A program made the translations under genes and the position numbers. From NCBI RefSeq assembly GCF_000247815.1, contig NC_021677.1, forward strand, positions 652,630 to 716,629: a stretch of DNA of 64,000 bases. The letters run 5' to 3'. Of this stretch, positions 13,401 to 27,975 are shown in pieces. The notes under the pieces are model-generated. The model did no database searches. It was not told the origin of the DNA and worked only from the letters and a program-made list of their open reading frames with translations. This stretch comes from Ficedula albicollis. Its lineage: Eukaryota; Chordata; Aves; Passeriformes; Muscicapidae. Every line of letters starts with the position of its first letter. The first letter of the stretch is position 1.

Positions 13401-15782
13401 AGTGAACAATGTCTTTTGAGAGGCCTTCCAGCCTCATTTTAGCAGGGAAAGTATTAAGTGAAATAGCAAAGATGGGAATACCAACCCAAGGATCTTTCAT
13501 TAGACATGGTTTGTGGGCTGCGCATACAGAGGACAAAGCAGGAAAACCTACTCTTTGAATCACAGGCACCAAAACCACAACATTTTTCCTGAAGAAAATA
13601 CCACTTAATAGCTCAGAATTGTCACCCTGCAGCTACAGCAAAAGTGATTTGAAAACTCTAACAAACAATTAAAATAATTGTTCTCTTCTCATGTCTGCTA
13701 GAGGTATGCCAGCTTTCCACCACATGGCAGGGTTTGTACCCTCAGTCTTGTCCCATGCCTTCTAATCAGGGATTTCAGCAGGATTTTTGTGCATGAAGCT
13801 GCTTCTCTGAGTTCAGAGTTCTATGGTAGGTGCAGATGAGCCTTTTGCAAACAAGGAAATGCATGTCTGTTACACGTAAATCTATTAAGCTGCTCATGAA
13901 CATACTTTCCATACTTTTTTGGTGAGCACACCAATCCTGAGATTGTTCCTTGCCACCACTCATACGGTTGTCTCTACTGGCATCAAGTGTTGTGGAAACA
14001 GAATGTGTGATACGTGGCAATTGCCACATGCAATGACGTGCACATACACGCACACACACGCAAAATCCTTCCCATCCAAACCTCTAGGCTTTTCTTTTGG
14101 GGTTTTGCATGAGCTCCATGCACTGCTTGGACTCCTAAACCACACATGAAGTCCCTCTTCCCTGTGCTGAAGGGCTGGGGGAGGCCAGGAGGATAATTCA
14201 CCCTTCATTTTGACACCTGGTGCCATGGCCAGTGTCCAGCCATGCCAGGCTTGCCCCACACTCTGGGGTGCAGGACAGCTGTTGAGGATGATGACACAGA
14301 AAAGAAGGTGAGAATGAGGAAAAAAAAAAGTGAGGAGAGAATGAATCCAACCCAGCAGAAACATTAAAAGTTTGGTTTGTCATTTCCTGATGCTTTGACA
14401 TTCACTAAAACTGGCAATTCATCTCCCGAGTGTCTCTGCCTTACTGCTGTTGTTTTGGAGGCATTAAACACCCATCACCTGAGCACAGAGCAAAGAGGAA
14501 AGTATCTGGGTTGTGTCTGGGGGTATCCAGTGTACCAGGTGTCTGGCATATGGAGCCTGAGCCTTCCTCACTCACCCCTGACCTTCCTGCTAACAGCTCA
14601 GCCCCGGCTCCAGCACAGCAGACAGAAAAGGGCATGGTACAGCACCAGCAAAAATGCAGGCTCTGAGGGAGCAGCAGACATGGGAACAGAAAAGAAAATC
14701 CCCTCTTCCCCAAAGAGGTTGTGTGTGATTCCTTAGGTGGTGGAAACCTGAGCCAAGCGTGGAAAGAATAGATGGCTAGAGATGCACTCCTGTGATGAAT
14801 CAGGCCATTGGAGCTCTATGATTAAAGAAGATCAGAAAACTGTTGGTGCGCTTGTGGGTGAAAGGTGTTGGGATTGACTCATCTCTCCTTTCCTCTAAGT
14901 ATTCAGTTAGATGCAATACAGTGGATTATTTTTAATATTTAAAGGGATCAGATTCCAGGGGGTTTATAAACTTAGCCAGGCATTTTATCAGAAATAGTGT
15001 ATGCCTTAGCAAACCCTCCTCAGTGCATAACTTTGGAGAACTTCTTTTGAGTGTGTGCTAGAACAAGCAAGCCCCAAAATCCCAGGTCCAAGCCCCCATT
15101 CCCAGGCCCTGAGAATGCTCTTTTGCAGTTTATTTCTATTTAAGCAATAAAAATCTCCTCTGACATCAAGCTGAAGCACTCCATTGCCAGGTGCAGCAGC
15201 TCAGCGATATTGCCCGGGGGGTGATGGGTGATAAGAGATCTAAAGCAAACAGTTGGGGCTGGGAGATTGAAGATGGTGCTTGGCACCAGGGCCAGTAGCT
15301 GTTCCAGGGTGCCCACCACCCACAGGGTCCCACTCTAGCCAGGAACTGGCAGGAGGGGTCCTCCTTGGGTACACAGAAATCCTTGGGAATGCAAAGCATG
15401 TGTAAACATTAAATAGCTCTTCTGGCTCTCCTGCCCTTCAGGACTTTCATATTAACGTATTTCATGCTGCACTTAGGTAGCTGCCTTCATCTTCCCAAAG
15501 AGGTTAGGGTGCTTTTCCTCCATCCCTTTCCAAAGCACAGCCACATCAATGCTTTAAACAAGCCGGCGTGTTTAAAGATAAATTCAGGATTTTTTTTTCT
15601 TTACATAGCATATTGAGCTATCTCACCTAAGAAACAAAACACAAGAGTTCAAAACATTTTTTATGTTAACTACCCAAAGCATTAAAGGGAGAAGTATCTG
15701 CGAAACAGTAGATGTTTTTGTTAGTTGCAAGCTAAAATTACCAGTGCAGCAATAAATATTAAAAAGGGTCCTCAAAATGAAG
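10454..15782. other. AT-rich non-coding stretch, no gene recognised
   Basis: I see no convincing exon, RNA gene or interspersed repeat. Open frames are short and overlapping. A CA-rich microsatellite-like patch (CACATACACGCACACACACG) lies at 14041-14060. Composition varies mildly, with GC-richer patches near 13.1-13.3, 14.1-14.7 and 15.2-15.4 kb, and nothing gene-like in them. Confidence 0.55.
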
Positions 15783-15933
15783 CTCAGACCCCATTAGATT
15801 CCAGTTACTGTGACATGTATCTCCAGAAACAAGTAACTGGATTAGTCACATTAACTCAGACCCCATTAGATTCTTGTCCTCCAGTTACTGTGACATGTAT
15901 TTCCAGAAACAAGTAACTGGATTAGTCACATTA
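15783..15933. repeat. diverged tandem duplication, 71 and 79 bp
   Basis: Copy 1 (15783-15853) and copy 2 (15855-15933) share CTCAGACCCCATTAGATTC at the start and GGATTAGTCACATTA at the end. Copy 2 has an 8-bp insertion (TTGTCCTC) and one C/T difference. The divergence argues for a genuine tandem duplication, unlike the identical duplications elsewhere. Confidence 0.88.
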
Positions 15934-16120
15934 AAGCAAAAATTTCCCTTGACTAACACATTTCATTTGTATGGTGTCATTTCTGTTTATTGAATACTAG
16001 GGATTGTTAATCCTCCAGTAATTTAATGACTGGAACCATGTTGGGTGTAAAATGTTACAACATTCCACTTTGGAGATTAATAGGCAGCCGTGTCTATGGA
16101 GTTTTGATTTTTCATTCGTC

Positions 16121-16150
16121 ATTTTCACTTTCATTTTCGTTTTCATTTTC
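16121..16150 (-). promoter_or_regulatory. array of five GAAANN hexamers (ISRE/IRF-like)
   Basis: Read on the minus strand, positions 16150 to 16121 are exactly GAAAAT, GAAAAC, GAAAAT, GAAAGT, GAAAAT, followed by GACGAATGAAAA. Interferon regulatory factors bind tandem GAAANN hexamers, and (GAAANN)3 is a classical ISRE-type element. Five perfect units in phase exceed that. A degenerate purine-rich microsatellite would look the same, and no promoter is visible next to it. Confidence 0.4.
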
Positions 16151-19100
16151 AGGAGTTTTCATTTGTCCAGATAAAAGGCATGGTCTGTTCATCCATGGCA
16201 GAGGGGTGCCCAGGTGGCATGCGGGCACTGACAGCAGCAAGAGTCACTTTTGGGTTATGTGCTCACCCATTCCTCAGGGCGTGCTACTACACAAAGCATG
16301 CCAACAAAGAAGGTGCAGTCCTCACTTCCTCCTTCCTTCCACTGCAACACCCAGCTCCAAAGAGTGGGAATTGCACAGGAGCCATCATTACTCTGCATTG
16401 AAATGATTTCATTGACTTGCATGGCAGAATTGCTTTAAATAGTAGCTAGTGCCAGTACAGCTGGATTTTTGGCACTACTATTAAAATATAATTTTCCTCC
16501 TCACTCGTACAGTATGGGGGTTGTTGGGTTCTCTCTCTACAGCATGTGATGTGCTCAGACTATCATTTATAGATGCAGAGAGATGGGAGCAAAACATAGG
16601 GTGGATGTATGGCTACTCAGGAATTCAAAAATCCTGAAATATTGATCCAGAAAATCAATACAAATTTTAAGCTATTTTAAAATAACTTTCCTCACATTCT
16701 ACACCATTTCTCAAACGGGAAAACATATTGATTTCTCTGGCCTGGCCTGCACAAGGTCAGGGTGGCTTTTGAGGGGTAAGGGGTGGTTGGGCCGGGCTTA
16801 TCCAGCAGTGGAGACATGGCCACCACCACAAAACCCACTTGAACATAATCTTAAGCAGGAGGAAAGCAATCCTGCACTTTGATGCTCAAAGCCCCTGTAT
16901 TTTAAGGGTTGGATATGACTCAGAGAATACCCAAGTAAAATCTACCCCTGCCTTTGGCAAGACATTTAGTGAGGCCTTGGTGGTTCAGGACTTGTGCCAT
17001 TAGAGTATAAATTCATAAACAACATAATATACATTTATTTTCTGGACAATGTTTATTTTTCATGTAGTTAATACATCTGAAACATAAATGCTTACAAGGG
17101 AGAATTTTAAACACCTCTTTGTATTTCATTAGCTGGCTGTTTAATCTGCTATAATTTATTGCAAATTGCAGTTGTACTGTATGGCCTCATGGTGCCTTTA
17201 CTTATTTGAACATAAACACCATGGAAGTCAGCAGGAATGCAAAGTTTTTAAATCAGAAGGGAGCCAAATGCTAGATTTTCAGCAAGCACTTTGCACCAAG
17301 GCATGAAACCCCTTCTTTTAGACTTTTGTTGTGTTTCTGTTTGATGCTTTACCCTGCTACGTGCTCTGAGCAGAATCCTTTTCCCTTACAGGCATGTTAG
17401 CTTCTTCCCCTTTGGTTTCTTAATTTGGGTTAGATCCCGTAATATGAAAAATATACTCAGATATTGCACCTAGAGCACATTGATGAGACCTAAAGAGCTC
17501 TTCTGTGAAGGGAATTAAGATCAAAAAGAATGTGGGATTTAAATATTCAACATTTCTTCTTGGATATGAAACAGAAAAATTGTTTTGATGCAAAAGTTCT
17601 TGTGACAGAATACGTTACTTAGACTCCGAGACCATATTAGGATAAAATGGCTTTTTTGTATAGGAATTGCACTCCTTCATATGGAAATTATGACATTTTT
17701 ATCTATTGCCTCTTACTACAAATGTTTAAAGGATCTGTTAAAAATATTCTTTTAAGAAGTTGCATCGAGATAAAAGTAAGTAAATAAGAGCCAGCACAAT
17801 TTTCAGGCCTATTTCTGATTAGTTTCATGATTTAGAGCCTATTAACTGCCCGAAAATTGCACCAACTAGCAGAGCTGTGGAAGTATAACTGACAGCACAG
17901 TTTATTTTGCAGTTTGGGTTTGCTGTGCTTTTGTCAGACCCTCACCCTCCCAGTAAAGGAACATTGTGTTAATTCCATGAACTGATGGGCTTAGAGACTC
18001 AGGGAAAAAGGCTTAGCCTGAGTGATAACACAAATGAAAGACAAGCAGATGAAATACACATTCTCATTGTCTGACAAACTGGTACTAGACCTCCATCTAA
18101 ATTTAGCTGATTGATTTTCAGCTAACCATTAATCTTTACTAACACCCCACAAAAAGGACTCGGAAGGCAGTGGACAGCTTCCCCCATCAGGGCTTCAGAT
18201 AAAGCCAGGCAGGACACACTTACAGATGGCTGAGGGATTGCCAAAACTGGCTTTCTTGTCAGATGTTTTGGCTTCCTTAAAATTTGGGAGCCAGCAGAAT
18301 TTACTTAAGGCACTGCTGCAGAAATACTTTGATGGGAAAGTAGATGATAAAAATAACTATTAGGTGCCACAGGCAGTAGACTGGGAATTAAAAGCTCTCC
18401 TTAAGTCAGAGACGTTTGTGTCTTTAGAAGAGCTCAGGAAAAGAGGGGAGAAAAGCAGTGGGTATGCAGGGCTGTGACCATGGCCAGGCAGCTGACTGAG
18501 TCCAGGTGAAGGATTTGGGAAGAGGAAAACAACAGGTGGTGGGCAGAAAAAGCACGAGAATCAGATCTGCCTGGGGAATAGGCGGTGGATAGAGTGACTG
18601 GCTGCTGATGTAGGAGCAAATGCCACACAGAAAGACAGGAGGGGACTCCATGATTAAACTTTTACCTCTTGCTGCCACCAACACCTTTGTGAAAGACTTG
18701 GGAGCAACAATTAAACCCCTCAGAACCCAAAACTAGGGGAAAATCCTAGAGTGAAGTACTTGTTACCTCAGAAGAGGATGAGAACAAAACATGTGACAGA
18801 GGTTATTCATATCACTTAGGTGTTCAAAAACGGTGATGAATGATGAGTGTGGTGCAAGGACTTGAAATATCTTAGCAAGTAAACCAAATTTGAGATTCAT
18901 GTAGAAAATACTGTACGATTCACTCCTCCTGTGGATGACTCCATGAGCAAGAGATGCAGGAGTTTGGTTTTTTTTCTCTCTGATGCAATAAATTTTCAGC
19001 AATATAATAAAGGGTATCACACTTCAGGCTACAGCAAGAGATTTGTACAGTAGCAAAAGATATATGAGATGAATCATCATCCACTGGAAAATTAAAAACA

Positions 19101-21064
19101 TGGAATTTAGCCTAATTCAAAAACTGCTAAGTCGTTTTGTTTTCCTGGTCAATACTATGTTATCAGCTATCTGTTTACAAAATTCAGCCAAATATTCTCT
19201 CAGATGGTTTTATAGACCTTTGGCAGGTGTGAGTAAACATGTATTTTACAGAGCAAACCAACACATGAGCAGCTCCAGTCTCTTGACCTCTGCTCATGTC
19301 TCTTGCTTCATCCCATTCTCAGTAGACTTGGTTGGGTTTCACAAGGTATTCACTGTCAGAAATCAGCTGCATTTTTTTCCTTTCATAGCCACCTGTTTAT
19401 CTGAAATCCATTAAATCCATTGTCTTTTCATTATATTGTTTGGGTTTGAATCTGAATATTTTATCAAATGCCATTGTCAGGTTATTGATGATAGCTTTAG
19501 ATAGAAATACTGAAAGTCTCTTTGAATAATGTTAAATAATACAGAACTTAGTTTGTGTTGAAAATACTGGGAAAAATTTAATTTTGAAATGTCAGATATT
19601 TTCCCACCTCTGTCTGCCTTGACAATGTGTGGCTTTTTCTGATTCCTGAGAGAAAATCTGAATGGGAGCTAAGTGACAGATACAGAACTACTTGTGGGCC
19701 ACCACACAACCTCCTTCTATTGCTGTTGTTTCAAGGGGTGAAACACGTAAAAGGATAAAGAAACCTGAATGCAGGATCAGGGCTGAAGTAAATATTTTGA
19801 CATTTCCAGAGCTGTACAGCTTTAGTGTCTCTAATATCAGAATGATAAACTGCAAGAGTTGGTATGTTGAGCTATACTGTTGTGTCTTGTCATAGATTTG
19901 AGCAGCAGCCATCTGAACAGCCTCCATCATTCTCTTTCCATTCTCAAATGGCTGGGTAACACCTCTGTGTTGTTGATGAGCAAATGGAGGTAGAAGAGCT
20001 GGAAAGATCTGCCACACAACACACAAGCTGCATAGGAACTTGGCTTTACTGTGGGTTATCAATGAAACCAGCCTTGCTGGTCTTCCCCTTTGCCTTTAAA
20101 GAGCACGCACACACAGAAAGTGAACCCCCAGACACTGCCTGTGTGCTTCTGCTCTTGCCAAACAGGTGAGAGAAAAGTTAATCCTGAAGCCTCCCCACTG
20201 CCAGGGTCCCTTTCACCTCAGCATGCCTCACCCTTTTTTTTTAAACCGCTTCAATTTGTGTTTTACCATTTGTTATAATAATGGAGTCTGGTGAGAAGCT
20301 TGTGGCCCCATAAATTTTGGACATAATTTTAACTGTGTCAGCTTTAAAAAGTCAGTATCTGCCTCATCAAAGGGCAATCATGTCCAATGTGGGTGTCTCT
20401 GTCAATTGTGTTTTGAACTGCAGCAATAATCCAACCAAACCATGCAAAGAGCTTTTCTACGCCCACATTTCTTAATTATCATCATGAGACTGAGGTAGCT
20501 GAGACCAGATCTATAATGTTTTCTGGATGTCAAAATGCCCACACACCTTCTGTAATCCTTGTGCTACCAGCCCCCTTTCATATTGCTTTTAGCTGGTCCA
20601 TCTAATTACCTACTACCATAACTTTTTACTGCATTATTCCCAAATCCCACAAAGGCTCTGGTTAAGAAAAAAGAAAAAAACTGGTCTGATGAGACTTCCT
20701 TAACTGAACAATGCTATTAACATTTTAGTGGATGATAAACCCCTCTTCCCCCCTTTCAGAAATGAACTGGTTTTTTAACAGTCAGGGAAGACCTAGGGCC
20801 TTAAAAGTTTCTGCATACATTGCATCCATAAACAATGCATTTTCTTGGGAGCTTTGGGGTCTACTGTCCATTTGGAGAATAAATAACTTCATTATTTTCA
20901 CATGTGCTACAGTCAATAAGGATCTGGAATGGGAAAGCAGCAAAAATGTTATGACTTAATGAACACGTTGCAAAATCATTCTTGCCAAATGTCAAAATAA
21001 ATTGGAGGCCAGAGTGTATGGTTTATGCTTGTTAAATTGGGGGGTTGTGTGCTATTTTGGGAAG

Positions 21065-21069
<5 letters not shown>
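16151..21069. other. AT-rich non-coding stretch, no gene recognised
   Basis: No exon, RNA gene or repeat family is recognised. About 17.0-17.25 and 17.55-17.9 kb are AT-rich, repeat-free and enhancer-like in texture (many TTTATT, TAATT and ATTAG cores), so they are candidates for conserved non-coding DNA, but I cannot test that. All open frames are short. Confidence 0.5.

Positions 21070-21111
<42 letters not shown>
21070..21111. repeat. A42 homopolymer
   Basis: Forty-two uninterrupted As sit between GGGAAGGATTT and GACCAGACCG. Its length is almost the same as the A43 at 9237. No polyadenylation signal lies 10-30 bases upstream; the nearest AATAAA is about 75 bases away. A processed pseudogene is therefore not supported. 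Confidence 0.8.
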
Positions 21112-21113
<2 letters not shown>

Positions 21114-22596
21114 CCAGACCGTGAAAAGGCAGAAGAGAAAGGATACACTTGGCCACTTATGGCAAGACCTTGGTCCATTATGGTCCCACCAGTACTGCTC
21201 CCCACAAGAGACAGCACAACACCTGTGAGAGTGGGAAAACCCCTCACTGGCAGTGCCCTGGCCCCAGGGCTCTCCACTAGCAAAGGAGGGGCAGGGGCCA
21301 AGCCCCACAGAGCAGTTCACCCCCCAGAGCAGACACGGCTCATCCCTGCCTCCCTGTACCGGGGGTGCAAGTGCATCACGCCCATTAGCAATTCCAAAAG
21401 ACTTTTCCACCAGGGGACTGTGGATTTGCACTCTGCCAAGAAGTTGGAATGGCGACAGGAATAACGTGACTGGAACCAGGTGTGCTTTTGCTGGAGACTC
21501 CTGTGAAATGTCTGATCATTTCCACAGGTATCCCATTGATTCCACTTTTGGCATAGACTTACTGGGAAAAGCAGGTTTTGCCTATAATGCAGGGAGTTTT
21601 CTGTTTGTCCAAGCAATGAGTAGCTTGAAAGGTCTAAGTTTAGAAATACCTACACAGCTGAGGACCTGATCCTTTGAACACCAAAGTGTGTCACACCTAT
21701 TTTCCCTTTGAGATTGCCTCAGGAAAAGACCAATTAGGATTACATGATAAGTAAAATTATTCCCATACTTACATGGTTGGGAAAATAGGTCTCTCCAACT
21801 GCATATTCAAAAGGAGATCAAAGCAATATTGTTCTTTTGCAGTTAAATTTTGACTTATTTATGCTTTTCCCCATTATGTACTTGTTCCAGCAGCACCAAG
21901 AGGCCACAGGCATGTGCTGCTTACTTCACCTCTACATCTAGTAATGGGAGTGTCATGAAAGTGCCTGTGTTCCTTGCTGCCTGCATGAAATGTGTGGATT
22001 CATATATGTGTCTTTCATTTTTTCTGTTTCACGACACGAGGAGGGGGGAAAAAAATCTTTTTCATACACCTACATCTATCACAAAGCAGCTAAGAATAGA
22101 AGCAATATTGAGACAGATGGAAATGTTAATGGTGACAGCTCACAAGCAAGAATCACACATTTGTGAAATAATGAAATGGGTGGGCAGTTGTTATATGAAC
22201 TCCATGTCAGTTGGTATGTTTTCCTGGCTATAATCTTGCAAAAGTGTGTCTCAGAGATATTTTCAGTTCATGGGAGAAGTCGGTGCCCTACCCCTACACC
22301 TTGCTGGCACGTGGGCGTAGGAATTCACCAAAGGTGGTGAGCAGCTTGCAAGTGAACCTGCTCAGCACGTGGCCTGGGGGCTGCAGGATGTCCCCTGACA
22401 TTTCCCTGCCAGGGCACTTTACTATTCCTAACAATGTGGTGGGAGAGATGCAGAGAGGAAGTGTAAAAATATTTGGAAAACCGAACATGAAAGAAACATG
22501 GAGTATTCACACTTGTTTCAAAATGTTACTTCCAGGCATACAAGTATTACCTTTTCTTTTACATTTCATCTGCCCACATTCTGTAGTCCTTATTAT
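21112..22596. other. non-coding stretch, no gene recognised
   Basis: The first 350 bases after the A42 run are moderately GC-rich and the rest is AT-rich. The overlapping open frames up to about 150 codons on both strands have no recognisable domain. I see no repeat family. Confidence 0.5.
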
Positions 22597-22731
22597 TAGC
22601 TGGACTTGCTGACCACAAATGGAAATGGCCGTTACAAAACCAGTCCTACAAAAGTTCCATTCTCTAGCTGGACTTGCTGACCACAAACGGAAATGGCCAT
22701 TACAAAACCAGTCCTACAAAAGTTCCATTCT
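22597..22731. repeat. 68-bp tandem duplication
   Basis: Copy 1 (22597-22664) and copy 2 (22665 to about 22731) both begin TAGCTGGACTTGCTGACC and end AAAGTTCCATTCT. There are two substitutions (AAAT/AAAC and CCG/CCA) in about 67 bases. The changes are compatible with a true, fairly recent duplication. Confidence 0.9.
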
Positions 22732-24240
22732 TTCTTTCTAGTTTTCCGTGCCCCAAAAGCCATCAAATCCATTTAAAGGACCATTTTCACAAGGCTGGTT
22801 TTGCTAGCCCCAGTTTCTTAGCCCCAATCTAATGTTAGCTCAAAGGCGAGGGAGCTGTGAAAGTGTCTTTCAGTGCATATTTTACCTTGCACTACCTGTC
22901 TCATCCCCGAGGTCTAGAGAATCTACTGATTTTCAACAACTTTGATAGGTACTGTTTCTTGCAGATGTTGTTTACTGCACTTGATGTTACTATTTTTTGC
23001 CCGAGGAGTGAACTAGTTCTCCTGAAATCTTATGGATGCTCTCTTTGTTTGCGTATCTGATTAAAAAAACTCTGGCAGCTACATCTTCAAGTGCTTAGTG
23101 GTGATTTACTACAATGATTCATGGTAAGACTTACAGCTCCGAGGAAAATCTGTCCCTCAGGATTTATCCACCTTTCCAGAATTTCTCATGGCAGGGCAAC
23201 CATATGCCACTGTATTTAGGAAGCAACTTATGGTTACTGAATGGCAGCCAGTCTGCATTTTCTTAGTGCATTTCTTAGAGCTCAACAGCATTGATGTGAT
23301 AGAGGAAAAAACAAAACAGGTCTTGCTGTGCAGAGCCAAATGCATGCATCCAGCCACCTCAGATTAATGAAATGCTAGACATTAATGCGCTGGCATACAT
23401 GCCTGTGAATGCTGGCCACTAAAAATAAATAGTGAGAAATATCATACCATTTGAGATAGGAGATTGTTGAGCAATCCTGAAAATCTAAAGGTTATCCAAA
23501 AGGTGAGCTGCTGAGAATGGCAAACTTACATAGAGATAAGACCTGTGTCAAATACCATATAAAAACCATCTCATGCTGGACGCAGACTCCTGACAGACAC
23601 CAAACCACTGAAGACAACACTCATGGTACCACATAAAATAAAACTTGAGAATAAAGGCAAAAAAGACTGCCACACCAAAACTCTGGAGGATGAAGACATA
23701 TTCTGGGAAGATTGGCCATTTTACAGTATCATAACTGTAAGAGAGGAAAGGTGGTGATGAACCACCACCAAAGCAGTGACAGCCCGTGGAGAAACAGTAG
23801 ATACTAAAATCAATAAAGCTACTTGCAGATTAAGGTATGAGTCACCACAATGGGACCAAGTACGGCCCGTGTCATTTGTTAGCAGCCGTCCATCCCATGC
23901 ATCTCTGCAGAGAATGATTAGAATTCAAGAGAAACATGGCAACAGAGGCAGAAAGGGAAATGTTGGAGTTTTTTGAGAGCTGGCAAGAAAGTAATGAGTG
24001 CAAACTTAAAATACAGGAAGATACACAAAATTATGCATGGAGTGGAAAATTCATATAACTGGAAGCTCCTTGACAACCTCCTAGATAACAGAAAAAAATT
24101 TATTTTGGGAAGTGGATAGATTTTTAGAAGGGCTCATGAACCTCTAGTTCACAATGGATGTATTGAAATATTAGCTCTACCACATTACTCTTTCCTAAGT
24201 GAAAAAAGGTCAGAGGACGTTTCATTATGAATTTAATGAA
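22732..24240. other. AT-rich non-coding stretch, no gene recognised
   Basis: No exon or repeat family is recognised. The block at about 23.35-23.48 kb (AATGAAATGCTAGACATTAA and neighbours) is repeat-free and could be conserved non-coding sequence; this is inference only. Confidence 0.5.
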
Positions 24241-24629
24241 ACCGATACTGCAAATCGTGAGTGTCTGAGTGTCACCCAGCCTCCTGACGACGGCTGCTGC
24301 TGAGACCCGGCTCTTCTCGGGCTCCTCCTCGCCTTACTTAGAGCTGTCCTACATGGCACCCTGACAGGTATCCCCAGCAAACGCAAGTTCTCCGAGCGGA
24401 AATGGAAAAATCCACGGAGGGATCCTGCCCGGCCGGCTTTGGAGGGGGGTACAGGAGGACGGCCGCCGGTAGCGCGTCTGGCGGAGAGGAGATGATAAAG
24501 CATCTCGCCTTAGTGATAAAAGCCCCAAAGCCAGCCGCCCCAACCGCAGCAGAGGGGACAGATCCCTCCGGTGCTGCCCTGCACCAGCTCCATTTTGGCT
24601 GCGCTGCCCGCCGCTGTCCCGTCCGGCTG

Positions 24630-25921
<1,292 letters not shown>

Positions 25922-26035
25922 CGGGGGCCGGCGTGGCTCCCCCGGTGCGGGCTCTCCTCGGCAGAAGGGAGCGGGGGAGGGGGTGATGCACAGCCTGCGT
26001 GCGGAGCCGGAGACCCCAGAGCCTCTCTACCTGCT

Positions 26036-26245
26036 ACCGCCGCTGCTCCGCCAAACTGCTGACTTTCCAGAGCTTATTTTTAGCCCGGAGACTAAATATT
26101 ATTAGCTACATTTCTACGTAGGAAGAATCGGAAGCGCGGGGAGGGGTGGGGGGAGGCACTAGAGATAGGGAGGGAGATGAGCAGAAAGCTTATCCGAATG
26201 ATCTCCAGTTGGGGGGGCTGCGTTTGGGTTTCAGGCTTGCCAAAC
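26036..26245. promoter_or_regulatory. candidate conserved block in CpG island 2
   Basis: A repeat-free segment with TTTTTAGCCCGGAGACTAA, ATATTATTAGCTACATTTC and GCTTATCCGAATGATCTCC, mixing CpGs with AT cores. It looks like island-edge regulatory sequence. Conservation was not tested. Confidence 0.25.
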
Positions 26246-26246
26246 A

Positions 26247-26270
26247 CACATACACACACGCACACACACC
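26247..26270. repeat. CA-rich microsatellite
   Basis: Imperfect (CA)n with interruptions: ACACACATACACACACGC followed by ACACACACC. Confidence 0.75.
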
Positions 26271-26373
26271 ATTAATTATAGCAAAGTAGATGCGGATATT
26301 GGATCATCAGCAATACATGCACGGCTCTCCCTTCGAGCCGTAGGTTGCGTATACAGAGGGGTCGGCTAATCTC

Positions 26374-26562
26374 CGTGTAGGTAAAGATCAGCTGCGTCCC
26401 TTTATCCGTGAAAGATCAGTCCTGCACAGTGCCAGCTAGAGCTCAGCTGCATCTCTTTAGCTATGCAAAATCAACTTGCATCCTTAGCCAGGAAAAAAAA
26501 AAAAATAAAAAAAAAAATCCGTCGCATCTGCTTCTCTAGGTGAAGATCAGTTGCATCTCTGC
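26374..26562. repeat. decayed tandem repeat around AGATCAGNTGCNTC
   Basis: Related pieces recur: AAGATCAGCTGCGTCCCTTT, GAAAGATCAGTCCTGCA, GCTCAGCTGCATCTCTTTAG, AAATCAACTTGCATCC and GAAGATCAGTTGCATCTC. Spacing is about 30-70 bp and an A-rich tract (26,493-26,517) interrupts the series. Two units contain a CAGCTG E-box. It looks like an old, diverged minisatellite; function is unknown. Confidence 0.5.
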
Positions 26563-26786
26563 CCAAAGCATGCACACACACATAGACGAGATTCCCAGGT
26601 TAAATCAGGCACAACTTAACTCGTAGTTAAACCTCATCCAGCTTTTCCTTCCTTCTCCAGCCCTCGCACACATCAAGCAGCCAGCAAGGTAACAAAACTA
26701 GGCAAAGAGCAGGCACCCGTCCCCGCAGCACAGAGAGGGAGAGGCAGAGCCGGAGGGGCGCCGGGGGTGTCCCCCCTCCGCTTACC

Positions 26787-26890
26787 TTGGTTACAGCTAA
26801 CACCACCAGCAGTGGCTAGATCGCGGAGATAAATACTGGCATTTCCCAAAGTTGACACCGTCAAACCAACCCCCGGAGCTTGCAAGACTC
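26787..26890 (-). other. candidate minus-strand exon end with splice donor
   Basis: On the minus strand, GCTGTAACCAAG is followed by GTAAGCGGAG, a good donor (AAG|GTAAGC). The sequence upstream on that strand runs into a poly-A (T-run at 26,891-26,915 on the + strand) and then the poly-G filler, so the start of this exon is lost. The open frame through it has no recognisable domain, so it may be 5' UTR. No acceptor or transcript evidence is available. Confidence 0.25.
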
Positions 26891-26913
26891 TTTTTTTTTT
26901 TTTTTTCTTTTTT

Positions 26914-27380
<467 letters not shown>

Positions 27381-27390
27381 CGCAGGGTCC

Positions 27391-27425
27391 GGGGCGATGC
27401 GCGGCGATGCGCGGCGATGCGCGGC
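27391..27425 (+). repeat. 10-bp tandem repeat (GCGGCGATGC)
   Basis: Three back-to-back units of GCGGCGATGC (the first with one mismatch) plus a partial fourth, directly after the poly-G run. It suggests that the masked region was at least partly a GC-rich tandem repeat. Confidence 0.8.
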
Positions 27426-27541
27426 CGCCTCCGCCGGGCCCCGCCGCTGTCCAGGGTGCTGCCGCCGCCTCCCGCTCCCCTCGCCATCACGTGTGGCTGT
27501 CCCCCCTCCTCCGGGGCGCCCCGACCCTCCGTCCCCCGCCA

Positions 27542-27542
<1 letters not shown>

Positions 27543-27635
<93 letters not shown>
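27543..27635 (+). other. poly-G run, 93 nt (probable artefact)
   Basis: Ninety-three pure Gs. The left flank CCTCCGTCCCCCGCCAC and the right flank CCTCCCGTGCCCGCCG (from 27,645) resemble each other imperfectly, so overlapping contig ends or adjacent repeat units are possible. Confidence 0.85.
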
Positions 27636-27639
<4 letters not shown>

Positions 27640-27975
27640 AGCGCCTCCCGTGCCCGCCGGGGGAGAGAGGGCAGAGCGAGCCGGCGGCGAGGCGAGCAGC
27701 CCGGCGGCAGGCAGCCCGCCACTGCTCCAAGTTTGCGCCTCAGACGCGCCGTTCCCATCGCAGCCCTAAATCAAAGAGCGTCGCAATTAAAGTTACACCG
27801 TCTAAAGCACAATTCTGCCGGCCCCCGCGGGTTACGCTCCTCGGCGTATTAAGTACTAGAAAGCCGAGCCCGTGATATTAGATACTGTCGTTAAGCAACA
27901 TCTCAAGCTTTTCGTTGTAGTTGTTTTGTTCTTCTCTCCAGGTATTAAAAAATAAGCTTTTTTTTTTTTTTTTAG

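Noticed and set aside
21070..21111. A42 as the tail of a processed pseudogene
   Set aside because: No AATAAA at the usual distance, no gene-like sequence upstream and no target-site duplication found.
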